Origin: a virus
IMG/VR virus record: IMGVR_UViG_3300005346_000147
Location: 1 to 38,652 of that record
Reading direction: 5' to 3' (one strand)
Length of the DNA stretch: 38,652 nucleotides
Position 1 is the stretch's first letter. The number at the start of each line of letters is the position of its first letter. This document shows, in pieces, positions 15,397 to 22,980 of the stretch. A model generated the notes under the pieces. That model was not told the DNA's origin. It saw nothing but the letters and a program-made list of their open reading frames with translations, and made no database searches. A program made the position numbers and the translations under genes.

Positions 15397-15743
15397 GGGG
15401 CGACGCTGAATCGTTTGCCCCTCCATCGTCCGTAAGAGCTGCAGCGCGTCACGGCTTAGAGTTAAGGAAAAAGCATAAGAAAGGAGGTCTTTCTACGCAG
15501 GAGGCTGGTGAGCAGGGCATTGGCAGTGGTGTAGCTCGTGCGTCTGATCTTGCCGGTGGTGGTAAAGTCAGTTACGCCACCATTAAACGCATGGCAGCAT
15601 TCTTCTCTCGTCACGAGAAAAACAAGAGCGGAGGGGAGGATGATGCGGGTTATATCGCATGGAGATTATGGGGCGGAGATGCGGGTCGTGCTTGGGCAAA
15701 TCGTATTATTAAAATGGTTGAAGGTCGCAAAGAACAATCATGA
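15375..15743 (+). CDS. Conserved phage protein of the RAAARxGLELR type, no start codon
   Basis: The frame is open from 15375 to 15743 without a normal start. The sequence reads APPSSVRAAARHGLELRKKH, then GVARASDLAGGGKVSYATIK, RMAAFFSRHEKNK and IAWRLWGGDAGRAWANRII. This module (arginine-rich start, ARA-DL, MAAFFSRHE, LWGGDAG) recurs beside head proteases in phages and cyanobacterial proviruses as I know the family; its role is unknown. A single missing base after KD of the preceding gene would fuse them (KDLRGDAESFAPP). The stop overlaps the next ATG at 15740. Confidence 0.65.
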   Translation, partial: GHAGKGLRGDAESFAPPSSVRAAARHGLELRKKHKKGGLSTQEAGEQGIGSGVARASDLAGGGKVSYATIKRMAAFFSRHEKNKSGGEDDAGYIAWRLWGGDAGRAWANRIIKMVEGRKEQS

Positions 15744-16045
15744 GTGAATTTATGACGATGGAAGAAGAAGAAAGTGGCATCGGCGTAATGCAAGCTTTGT
15801 CAATTCTTTCCGCTCATGAGCATCGTGACACTGCTAATTGGAAACTTGTTCAAGAGCAAAGGTTTAAGAATGGCCGCCTCGACGAAACTCATATCTTTGT
15901 CGAAAGTTTCTATGACAAGGCTAGTGATGAATTTGAGTCGATAAAGATGTTGGTATTTGAAGCGGAAGCTATTGCTAAAGCGTATGTCATGGAAGAAGTG
16001 GAAAGTCAATTAAATGACCTTCGCGATGAAGATGATGAAGACTGA
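15740..16045 (+). CDS. Hypothetical acidic protein, 101 aa
   Basis: An intact, strongly acidic protein (start MSEFMTMEEEESGIG; end LNDLRDEDDED), predicted mostly helical with a central HEHRDTANWKLVQEQRF segment. It is coupled to the gene before it by ATGA. Its 3' end overlaps the converging XRE regulator gene by 40 bp, so transcription of one strand runs into the other. No family recognised. Confidence 0.6.
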   Translation: MSEFMTMEEEESGIGVMQALSILSAHEHRDTANWKLVQEQRFKNGRLDETHIFVESFYDKASDEFESIKMLVFEAEAIAKAYVMEEVESQLNDLRDEDDED

Positions 16046-16320
16046 GCGGCATTAACAATAAAACTTGGATAACCACCAAGCCATAAAATGCTTACGCCGA
16101 ACAATCCACTCATCACCCTGATCTGCAAGAAATCTGGTTGAATTTCTGCCTTTTCTAGGCGTGAGATGGTGCTTTGATTGCAATGCAGCGCAATGGCCAC
16201 GTCTTTTTGCGACATGCCACAATTCATGCGTGCTGCTTTAATGCGAGAAGCGATAATTGCCTTTGCTTCTCCATAGGAAAGCTTTAGCACGTCAGTCTTG
16301 CTGGCTAAAATATGCTGCAT
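16006..16320 (-). CDS. XRE-family transcriptional regulator
   Basis: A 104-residue DNA-binding protein on the strand opposite the surrounding head genes. The N-terminal helix is followed by a classic HTH_3 domain (RIKAARMNCGMSQKDVAIAL, HCNQSTISRLEKAE, then FLQIRVMSGLFGVSILWLGG), as in lambda-type repressors and single-domain phage regulators. The serine-rich tail (SSSSSSRRSFN) is antisense to the acidic end of the neighbouring gene and may not matter. It has its own promoter and inverted repeat just upstream and could control itself and head-gene transcription. No protease or dimerisation domain is visible. Confidence 0.8.
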   Translation of the reverse strand: MQHILASKTDVLKLSYGEAKAIIASRIKAARMNCGMSQKDVAIALHCNQSTISRLEKAEIQPDFLQIRVMSGLFGVSILWLGGYPSFIVNAAQSSSSSSRRSFN

Positions 16321-16321
16321 T

Positions 16322-16377
16322 TTATGCGCTATTGCATAATTTTTAACATTCTACCTTGATTCATGGGCTATTGTTAA
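16322..16377 (-). promoter_or_regulatory. XRE gene promoter with inverted repeat
   Basis: Read on the minus strand, TTAACA (16377-16372) and TAGAAT (16353-16348) are spaced by 18 nt, both 5/6 to the sigma70 consensus. Just downstream, next to the ATG, lies TTATGC-N6-GCATAA (16322-16339), an inverted repeat placed at the start of transcription. This suits autorepression. On the plus strand the same 60-bp gap is the 5' leader of the protease gene. Confidence 0.55.
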
Positions 16378-16380
16378 CAC

Positions 16381-17581
16381 ATGGGCGACACATGCTTTCG
16401 CTACGATGTAGCGCCAATTGATAAATATGAACTCACTCCTGAAGGTTATCTTCGGGCGTGGTCAACTATTGCTCGCACTGGTGTTCAAAATTACACCGAT
16501 GCGGATGGTTCAATTCGGCGTGAATATCGACCGAAAGATGAAGTGGCGTCCCCTGAGAGCCTCGCTTCATTTGCAAGCAAGGTCATCACTTTTGAACATC
16601 CTCCATCGCTTCTCGATTCTGATAACACTAAAAATTATCAGATTGGTTTCACTGGTTCAGAAGTGGTTTTATGACGACGGCTTTGTTCGTGCAGTCATGA
16701 CCATTACTGATCAAGATTCTATTAATCGAATCATGCGAGGTGATGCAAAAGAAGTGAGCGCTGGTTATAAGGTCGAATATGACCCGACGCCTGGCGTCAC
16801 AGAAGACGGCGAAAACTACGACGGGATTCAAAGATCCATTAGTGGTAATCATGTTGCCGTAGTCCGTAGAGGCCGCGCAGGCCCTCAGGTGAAGCTTCAT
16901 CTAGATCGACTAGATGCCGCTGATCCCTCTCTTATTAAACAACTTGAGGAACCATCTATGACCGCTAAGGTTGTGTTCGATGGCGCTGAGTTTGAAGTGA
17001 GCGAGAGCGTTGCTCTGGCGATCACTAAAGAACGCGAAGACGCCAAAATGTCCTACGAGGACATGAAAAAACAATACGAAGACATGATGGCCAAGGCTTC
17101 CAAAATGAAGGAAGACATGATGGCTATAGAAAAAGAAATGAAGGGCAAGGCTGATTCTGCCGAAGGTCGTGCTGATGCACTGTCTGAAGAAGTGGAAAGC
17201 CTGAAAGCTGAGCTTGAATCTGCCAAGCAAGTTAATCTTGACTCCATGGTGGAAGAGCGCATTGCTCTTATTGACAAAGCTCGTAAAACTGTTGACAGCG
17301 AATTTGATTTCTCTGGCAAGTCTGCTCGTGAAATCATGGAAGCTGCTGTCAAGGCAGTGCGTGGCGACTCTGATCTGTCCGAGAAGTCTGACGATTATGT
17401 GATGGCCATGTTTGATACTCTCACTGAAGTTGCTGCTCCTCGTGGCGATTCCGCTGAAACCGAAGAACTCCGCAAAGCAGTTTCTTCCATCGCTTCTCCT
17501 GGTGTTGCGAAGGATTCCTACTGGGAAAACACGACCAATGCTTGGAAGAACCCTCTCTCCACTTCTAAGGAGGCTCGCTGA
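16381..17581 (+). CDS. Prohead protease (DUF2213) with C-terminal scaffold (frameshifted)
   Basis: About 400 residues. The first 180 match DUF2213: CFRYDVAPIDKYELTPEGYL, AWSTIARTGVQNYTDADGS, FEHPPSLLD, then DDGFVRAVMTITDQDSI, AKEVSAGYKVEYDPTPGV and NHVAVVRRGRAGPQV with the catalytic-type His. One indel lies near 16670. The second half is an extended coiled-coil rich in Met, Lys and Glu (MSYEDMKKQYEDMMAKASKM and onward), the usual scaffold part that is cleaved and lost on capsid maturation. An in-frame internal ATG with a good ribosome-binding site at 16958 could yield the scaffold alone. The cement and capsid genes follow directly. Confidence 0.85.
16944..16960 (+). promoter_or_regulatory. 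Internal ribosome-binding site and start for a nested scaffold
   Basis: TTGAGGA lies 7 nt before an in-frame ATG at 16958, where the DUF2213 domain ends and the helical scaffold begins (MTAKVVFDGAEFEVSESVAL). Nested scaffold genes are known for other phages (lambda C/Nu3). This is a candidate for the same arrangement. Confidence 0.45.
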
Positions 17582-17583
17582 TT

Positions 17584-18141
17584 ATGGCCGTCGTTTTCAC
17601 CGCATCTGGTACTGCTGCTGCTGGCGGCGTCCAGTCCACTTATGACCTCACTCATCAGGCTCTCCTTGAGGGTCAACTGAGCGACATTCGTGACAACACC
17701 ATTTCCACGCAAATTGCTGAAGCCGGTAAAGTTGCTTTTGGTAATGTTGTTGTTTACAACTCTGCTGGTACTGTCGCTAATTCCGCAAAGACCATTGCCG
17801 CTACTGGCGACACCGTGCTTGGCGTGAATGTGCTCACTTACGTTGATGAGCAAACCACTGATTCCGATAGTCGTCCCGCTGCTGCAAGCGGCATGACGCT
17901 GAACGTAGCTAACGAAGGCGCTGTTGCTGTTTATGTGACTGGTGCTGTTACGCCCGCTTCGGTTGTACGTGTGCTTTATTCCGCAAGTGGCACTGGCAAG
18001 GCTGGTCAATTCTCCCACGCTTTTGCGTCTGGTAAAACCGTTCGCCTTGCTAACGCTCGTTTCCTGACTAGCACCACTACGTCGGGTATTGCGATCCTGG
18101 AGCTAAACGGCCCCAGCTTCACTCTTTCCGCTGATTCCTGA
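17584..18141 (+). CDS. Head decoration / structural cement protein
   Basis: An intact 185-residue protein rich in Ala, Thr, Val and Gly, beta-structured, with the layout of DUF2190/Gp24-type cement proteins: a short N-terminal arm (AVVFTASGTAAAGGVQSTYD), a region with ISTQIAEAGKVAFGNVVVYN, and the pattern ATGDTVLGVNVLTYVDEQT with a long variable loop. It sits between the protease and the major capsid gene, the usual place for a decoration protein. It starts 2 nt after the protease stop. Confidence 0.7.
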   Translation: MAVVFTASGTAAAGGVQSTYDLTHQALLEGQLSDIRDNTISTQIAEAGKVAFGNVVVYNSAGTVANSAKTIAATGDTVLGVNVLTYVDEQTTDSDSRPAAASGMTLNVANEGAVAVYVTGAVTPASVVRVLYSASGTGKAGQFSHAFASGKTVRLANARFLTSTTTSGIAILELNGPSFTLSADS

Positions 18142-18154
18142 TAGGAGGCCCTCC

Positions 18155-19064
18155 ATGACTGTTGCTCGTTACGATGCTGAAGCTGGACTGTTTTTAAACC
18201 GTTCAGCTTGAGTTTATTCGTCCTCAAATCTTTGAGACGAAATATGCGGATATTAAGTATCCGACCATTCTGCCTGTCACGTCTGAAGCTGGTCCTGGCG
18301 CTCAAACCTACACTTACCGTGTGATGGACTCCACTGGTGAGTTCAAGGTGATTTCTGATGCTGCTGATGATCTGCCTCGGGCTGATGTGACGCAAGTCGA
18401 GAAAACCATCAACATTCGTTCCATTGGTGGTTCTTTCGGCTACACAGTGCAGGAACTGCGTGCTGCTCAAATGGCTGACATTGCCCTTGAGCAACGCCGT
18501 GCTGCTGCTGTGCGTCGTGCTTATGAAGAGAAAGTGGAATCCATCGCTATGTTCGGTGAGTCTGCTGTCGGCCTGACTGGTTTCTTCAACAACTCCACTG
18601 TTGATGTTTACACCGCCGATAAGTGGTTCACTGATAGCGGCACCACTTCTCAGGAGATGTTGGATCTGTTGAACTATGGCGTTAGCGCAATCGTTAATGC
18701 TTCCAGAATGGTTGAGCAGCCCGACACCATTCTGATGGCTTACGAAGATTACAACGTGGTTTCCACTCAGCGGAACTCTGATTCCTCTGATGTGACCGTG
18801 CTTGAATACTTCCTGCGGACCAATCCTTACATCCGCAACATCGAAGCCATCAATCAGCTCGATGCTGATAATAGCAGCCTTATTACCAACCGTATGGTGG
18901 TTTATAAGCGCGATCCTGAGAAGCTTCAACTGCACATCCCGCAGCCTCTGGAACTGTTCCCGCCTCAGCAACGTGGTCTGGAATTCATTGTTCCTGCTCA
19001 TGCTCGTGTTGGTGGCGTGTCCATCTACTATCCCAAGAGCGTGATTTACGTTCAGGCCACCTGA
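18155..19064 (+). CDS. Major capsid protein, DUF2184-like (frameshifted)
   Basis: The main shell protein, about 302 residues. It has a strong ribosome-binding site (AGGAGG at 18144-18149). One extra T near 18200 breaks the frame; the join reads QLEFIRPQIFETKYADIKYP. The rest is intact: RADVTQVEKTINIRSIGGSF, GYTVQELRAAQMADIALEQR, RAAAVRRAYEEKVESIAMFG, GLTGFFNN, then IPQPLELFPPQQRGLEF and ending YYPKSVIYVQAT. The first helix and the surface-loop/strand order match the DUF2184 family with an HK97-type fold. Synthesis will be high, consistent with the best ribosome-binding site in the region. Confidence 0.85.
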
Positions 19065-19102
19065 TTCTGATCGTAAGGTCAATCAAGTAAAAGGGCGTTA
19101 AG

Positions 19103-19519
19103 ATGTTGGCAGTTCTTATTGAACAAAACAATGTTGATCGCTTATCGCCCTGAACTTGAAAATCCTCCTCGCGAAGGTTGGGTTTGGTGTTATTACTGAC
19201 AGTGGTATTATTCAACTTACCCCTGGCATGAACCACGACGTTCCAGATGCAAAATGGGAAGTCGCTAGGAAAAATGGAGCAGTAAAACGCCTAATGGCTA
19301 TTGGGGCCATTGAGGAACTTAAGGCAGAAATTAAGGAAGACAAGATTCCTGATAGTGTGAAAACACTTGCCGGGTTCCCGCTCACTGAAGCTCTTCGTTG
19401 TATCGAATTGATTCACGACGAGGAAAAGCTTGAAGAATGGAAGAAGATTGAAGGACGTGTTCGCGTTCGCAATGCAATCAACCGTCGCAAAAGAAGCCAT
19501 CCGTACTGGAAATGCTTAA
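19103..19519 (+). CDS. Hypothetical head protein / connector (frameshifted)
   Basis: About 138 residues after joining an indel near 19150 and another near 19490 (corrected end RRKEAIRTGNA). It starts MLAVLIEQNNVDRLSP and has a central segment IIQLTPGMNHDVPDAKWEVA, followed by helices (AIGAIEELKAEIKEDKIPDS and HDEEKLEEWKKIEGR). It lies between the capsid protein and a connector and ends 2 nt before it, so it probably belongs to the head-to-tail set; the exact role is not clear. An open frame joins it to the connector, but the corrected stop at 19517 separates them. Confidence 0.55.
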
Positions 19520-19521
19520 TT

Positions 19522-19833
19522 ATGGCAGTCACTTATTCTTCATTTCTTGAGCGCTTTCCTGAATTCACTCCCCACCCATCGGGAATTGTGAACGGAGCAA
19601 TTGAGGAGGCCACCGCAGATGCTTCTGCTGATTTGTTTGGCAATCAAACCGATAGAGCCGTAAAACATCTTGCCGCTCACATTATCGCCATTCAACTTGC
19701 TCAAATGGGCATTCAGATTGGCGCTACTGAAGGCAAGGTTTATGGCAAAGGTTTAGATGCTACGCAATACGGCAAGGAGTTTAAGCGACTGCTCAACACC
19801 ATTCCTTCATCTTCAGTTGGTTTTGTGGTATGA
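19522..19833 (+). CDS. Head-tail connector, DUF4054-like
   Basis: An intact 103-residue helical protein. The pattern FLERFPEFTP, then IEEATADASADLFG, RAVKHLAAHIIAIQLAQMGI and a C-terminal GKEFKRLL matches the DUF4054 / gp6-type connector that plugs into the portal. In siphophages it follows the capsid gene, as here. The next gene overlaps its stop (ATGA at 19830). Confidence 0.7.
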   Translation: MAVTYSSFLERFPEFTPHPSGIVNGAIEEATADASADLFGNQTDRAVKHLAAHIIAIQLAQMGIQIGATEGKVYGKGLDATQYGKEFKRLLNTIPSSSVGFVV

Positions 19834-20219
19834 CAAATAGCCTGCAACCACTTGCAAATGCCACATTGGTTTGGCAGGTGGCTTCTGGCTATACCGTTGA
19901 CGCTGAGACTGGTAATTATGTTGCCTCTGCAACGGGCATCACTTATTACGCAACTCTTACGCAAAAACGCAATCCACAATACGATTACTTACTGGGGAGC
20001 GACAATACTGCTGTTTACATGGAGGGAAGATTAACAAACCCTCTTGTATTTTCTGGAGTTACGCCTGGTTCCAGTGCAGCAGCAACCATTAATGGAAGGG
20101 AAGGGAGATTTGAGCTATTACCTAACGAGCAACTTGTTGAGCATTACTGGCAGTTTCTCGGCACACCAATCAGGGGCATATTTAGACTGGTTGGTAACGG
20201 AAGCGTCTTGAACGCTTAA
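19830..20219 (+). CDS. Hypothetical head-tail joining protein
   Basis: An intact 129-residue protein, mostly beta-like (ASGYTVDAETGNYVASATGI, TYYATLTQKRNPQYDYLLGS, VYMEGRLTNPLVFSGVTPGS). It is translationally coupled to the connector before it. Position and length suit a head-closure or stopper protein, but I see no motif that proves it. Confidence 0.5.
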   Translation: MTNSLQPLANATLVWQVASGYTVDAETGNYVASATGITYYATLTQKRNPQYDYLLGSDNTAVYMEGRLTNPLVFSGVTPGSSAAATINGREGRFELLPNEQLVEHYWQFLGTPIRGIFRLVGNGSVLNA

Positions 20220-20246
20220 AACCATTTCTCTTTCCATTGAGGACCA

Positions 20247-20828
20247 ATGACTCTCTATCATCCAACTGAACTGGTTAAGAGCCAAGACGTTATTGTGCGT
20301 GTTGGCTCGATTGGCGGCACTGCACGCCCTGTGATCACCCAGAGCGGCGCTACGTTCACCGTAAGCGGCGCTCCTACTCTCTATACCCTCCAAGCCGCCA
20401 CGACGGCTTCTGTGGCGTTTAACGACGGCAATCAGGAATTCTATCTCCTTGGTGGTGGTGGTTTCTCTGATAGCGTGATCGTCACTTCTGCCGCCACGGC
20501 TTCTATCACGTCTTATTTCCAGAAAGACGTTGATGGTACGGTGTTTGTCCCTAATAGCTTTGATGAAGCATTCCAAGTGATTACTGCTTCTCGCTATGAC
20601 AAGAACCATGAAGTGTATGTTGAAAATCAACAAGCAATCTGGGTGTTTCTGGCGTCACTTACTACTACGATCGCGTGGCATTTGTTGCTTGCGTGATGAA
20701 CTACAACGAAAGCTATCCTGCTGATAAATCTCGTCGAGGTTACTTTCGACCTTCAAAGCCGTGGTCGTATTGGCATTCACCAAAATGCCACTTCCAGCGG
20801 CACCATCATCCCGACCGCTCCCAACTGA
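20247..20828 (+). CDS. Probable tail tube protein (frameshifted)
   Basis: About 190 residues. The first 130 read in one frame (VIVRVGSIGGTARPVITQSG; DGTVFVPNSFDEAFQVITAS). An indel near 20630 and one near 20725 link to GVSGVTYYYDRVAFVACVMN and VEVTFDLQSRGRIGIHQN, ending at 20826. The compact beta-sandwich character and repeated GG/ST loops fit a major tail protein. A terminator lies directly after it, so it may be made in larger amounts than the genes that follow. The role is inferred from position and composition. Confidence 0.6.
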
Positions 20829-20850
20829 TTTTCTTCCATTGATCTTTGCT

Positions 20851-20880
20851 AGGCTCCTCTATATGGGGTAGCCTTTTCTT
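20851..20880 (+). terminator. Probable terminator after the tail tube gene
   Basis: GGCT-C-CTC / GGGG-T-AGCC forms an imperfect stem and is followed by TTTTCTT. It is weaker than the terminators at 1102 and 4791. The following 150 nt (20881-21032) hold only a 16-codon ORF and no supported gene. Confidence 0.55.
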
Positions 20881-21032
20881 ATGGACATAACACAAATTAG
20901 AGTACTCAATTGTTACGCTTTTAGGTGATAGCCCAAACCTTGATTAGGTAAATATTACTTTTCCCTGATGCGACGGAAGTGCCTGCTTGTTTATGTGGTG
21001 GAACAAAAAAGCGTACCGAGTAGAATAGGAAA

Positions 21033-21299
21033 GTGAAGGGGCTTGAAGTTACGATTCGTCAATACCCTGAAGTGTTACCAGAAGCAGGTGTTGGCATTGC
21101 AACAGTTTTGCAACAATGGGAAACCGTATTGGTTCAATACAATCCTGACGGAAAGGAAATTGCTGATGCAATGGATCGAATGGCACGGCGTTTTCCTGAT
21201 GCAACTTTTCGCTATACGCCTGGCGATGACATTGCTTATGAAAGATGCAGGATTATTATTCCTGACATGACTATTCGTCGTCTTTACGCTGAACCATAA
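21033..21299 (+). CDS. Hypothetical tail/neck protein, 88 aa
   Basis: An intact 88-residue protein starting with GTG (KGLEVTIRQYPEVLPEAGVG) after a TAGGAAA sequence. It has two helices (IATVLQQWETVLVQY; EIADAMDRMARRFPD) and a beta hairpin at the end (RCRIIIPDMTIRRLYAEP). It is coupled to the next gene by a TAATG overlap. No family recognised; the neighbours suggest a neck or tail-completion role. Confidence 0.55.
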   Translation: MKGLEVTIRQYPEVLPEAGVGIATVLQQWETVLVQYNPDGKEIADAMDRMARRFPDATFRYTPGDDIAYERCRIIIPDMTIRRLYAEP

Positions 21300-21759
21300 T
21301 GGCCATCACTGCAAAAAATTGTTGGAATGGAGCTTATTGAAAAAAGCCTTGATGGATGGCTTTGAGCAATGGGCAAAAGAAGACATTAACGACGCCCATT
21401 GGGACGATCAGTTCAAGGAAGACAAGTGGCTATGGGATCAAGAGACAAAACGAAAAAACGGCGAAGTTGTTTTCAGTCCTCGTAATATTTACGACCTTGG
21501 TAATTTATACCAGGCGGGTGTAGATAGCTTGGATATTCAAAAGAGCGCAAATGGGATAAAAGCAAATTGGGACTGGAGCGCAGCAACTAATGCGAATGGA
21601 GATTCCTATGCTTGGTACGTCCATGAAGGCACTAAAAACCACCCTGGCAGGCCATTCACTGATGATATTTCCATTCCATCGTCTTTCTTTAGAAAAGCTC
21701 CCGGCAAGGCCCTTAAATTACGAGTTGGTCAACATCTGGAGAAGCTAAATGCAAATTGA
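21299..21759 (+). CDS. HK97 gp10-like neck protein (frameshifted start)
   Basis: About 152 residues. The ATG at 21299 overlaps the preceding stop. The first codons read MAITAKIVGMELIEKSLDG after removing one A near 21317; then the frame is stable (MDGFEQWAKEDINDAHWDDQ). The C-terminal part YAWYVHEGTKNHPGRPF with FFRKAPGKALK is the typical gp10 pattern (aromatic-x-HEGT...RPF) seen in tail-completion proteins that attach the tail to the head connector. Confidence 0.65.
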
Positions 21760-21974
21760 TTATCTATGGAGTGAAGATAATCGTCTTCATGCTATAAATT
21801 GCAAAGTTAATGGCACAAATTTGGAAGTTGGAATCCTTTGCGCTATTGCTTTTCAATGAAGAGACCACTAGAATCTATAACGAACATCATTCTTTGATCG
21901 TTGAAATCCCTTACGACATTCGTTCAGGGAGCGAAAAAGTGAAGGCTTTTCAACGCTGTATTAAACATCCTTAG
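21749..21974 (+). CDS. Hypothetical small protein, 74 aa (frameshifted)
   Basis: It starts at the ATG at 21749, overlapping the end of the preceding gene. The first frame (MQIDYLWSEDNRLHAINCKV) stops early. After an indel near 21828 the sequence continues ESFALLLFNEETTRIYNEHH and ends DIRSGSEKVKAFQRCIKHP. Probably a beta-rich small tail-region protein; no motif recognised. Confidence 0.5.
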
Positions 21975-21976
21975 CC

Positions 21977-22949
21977 ATGAGCAAGTATAGTTTCGTCCTT
22001 CAAGGTAAAGAGCCAGAATACTTTGAGCTACTACCTACATTGCGCCTACAGAAGCATGGCGGATGGCTGGTGGCTGAAGCTATTGAGCAAGAAGAAGCGA
22101 GTAAAAATCAAAGCCAAGCAACAATTCGTGCCGTGCAACTTGCTAAGCGCATTGCAAAAAGCTAAGGACATTCCATTGACTGAAGCATTTGACTTGTTGC
22201 AAGGTGGTAGCGGCTTGAACGAAATGGAGCTACTAGAAGATTTTGCCGAAGAAACTCTCAGCATGTTGGATGGTTCTGGTGGTGTGGAGGCAAACAATGC
22301 TCGCATGGCTACTACGTTCATCCGTTGTCGTGGTGAAGCAATGATTGATGGCGAATGGACTCGTGTTGACGATTGGTCCATTGAAGACACCAAAGCGATG
22401 GGGCGTTCGTTGATTGCAAAGATGATGGAATTTATTGTATCTGAGCAAGAAGCTAGAAACGAAGGAGGCCGACCTGGGAAAAGCGCCGAAGAAGACGAAA
22501 GCCTCTCCGAACCCGAAAAACTTGAAAGAAGAGCCCGACGAGTTCTAAAAAAACTTACAAATTGGAACGATATTTATTTTCGCTTGTCGTCTTCTGACTA
22601 TAAAGACAGTCGATGGCATGCGGAGAGTTTTGGCATGCAACGTGTGCAAGACGTAGTGGCTGCAATGAAATGGATAGAAAAGCAAGATGTTAACAAAATT
22701 AATCTCCATAGCGTATCAACAGCAAAACTTGGCAATGTTGTTGTTAGTGCATTAGCAGGCAAAAAAGCAAAAGCGAGTGCTGAAGATTTCTTGCCGTTTG
22801 ACCCAAGAAAACAGCGTAAAGAGAATGGTATCACTGACCAAAGCTTGAAAGTATTGAAACGTTTGATGAAAACAAGAAGGATGAATGGTAAAGTTATTAG
22901 CATGCTTGCGGATGAGCTTAAAAACGCATCCTCAAGAGATGTAGAATAG
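21977..22949 (+). CDS. Candidate tail assembly chaperone (frameshifted)
   Basis: About 323 residues, directly upstream of the tape measure, where tail chaperones are encoded. It starts MSKYSFVLQGKEPEYFELLP. One extra A near 22155 breaks the frame, after which it runs cleanly (AKDIPLTEAFDLLQGGS; FIRCRGEAMIDGEWTRVDDW). The second half is highly charged and helical (EKLERRARRVLKKLTNW), and KASAEDFLPFDPRKQ is like the C-terminal part of chaperone T domains. I found no convincing programmed slip site, so the G/GT arrangement is not shown. The role is inferred from position and length. Confidence 0.55.
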
Positions 22950-22980
22950 AGCTAAACTGTAAAATATTGGCGCATTTGAT

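Noticed and set aside
15809-15816. TTCCGCTC, complementary to the GAGCGGAA repeat of the candidate small RNA
   Set aside because: An 8-mer match is expected about once by chance in a window this size, and it lies inside a gene, not at a start site.
18006-19082. A 358-residue ORF on the minus strand opposite the capsid gene
   Set aside because: The plus strand encodes a clear capsid protein with a strong ribosome-binding site. The antisense frame has no recognisable motifs and is open because of codon bias.
22543-22555. A-AAA-AAA slippery site in the gene before the tape measure, as in G/GT chaperones
   Set aside because: The -1 frame stops after about 14 codons while the 0 frame continues with natural sequence to 22949, so no extended product would be made.
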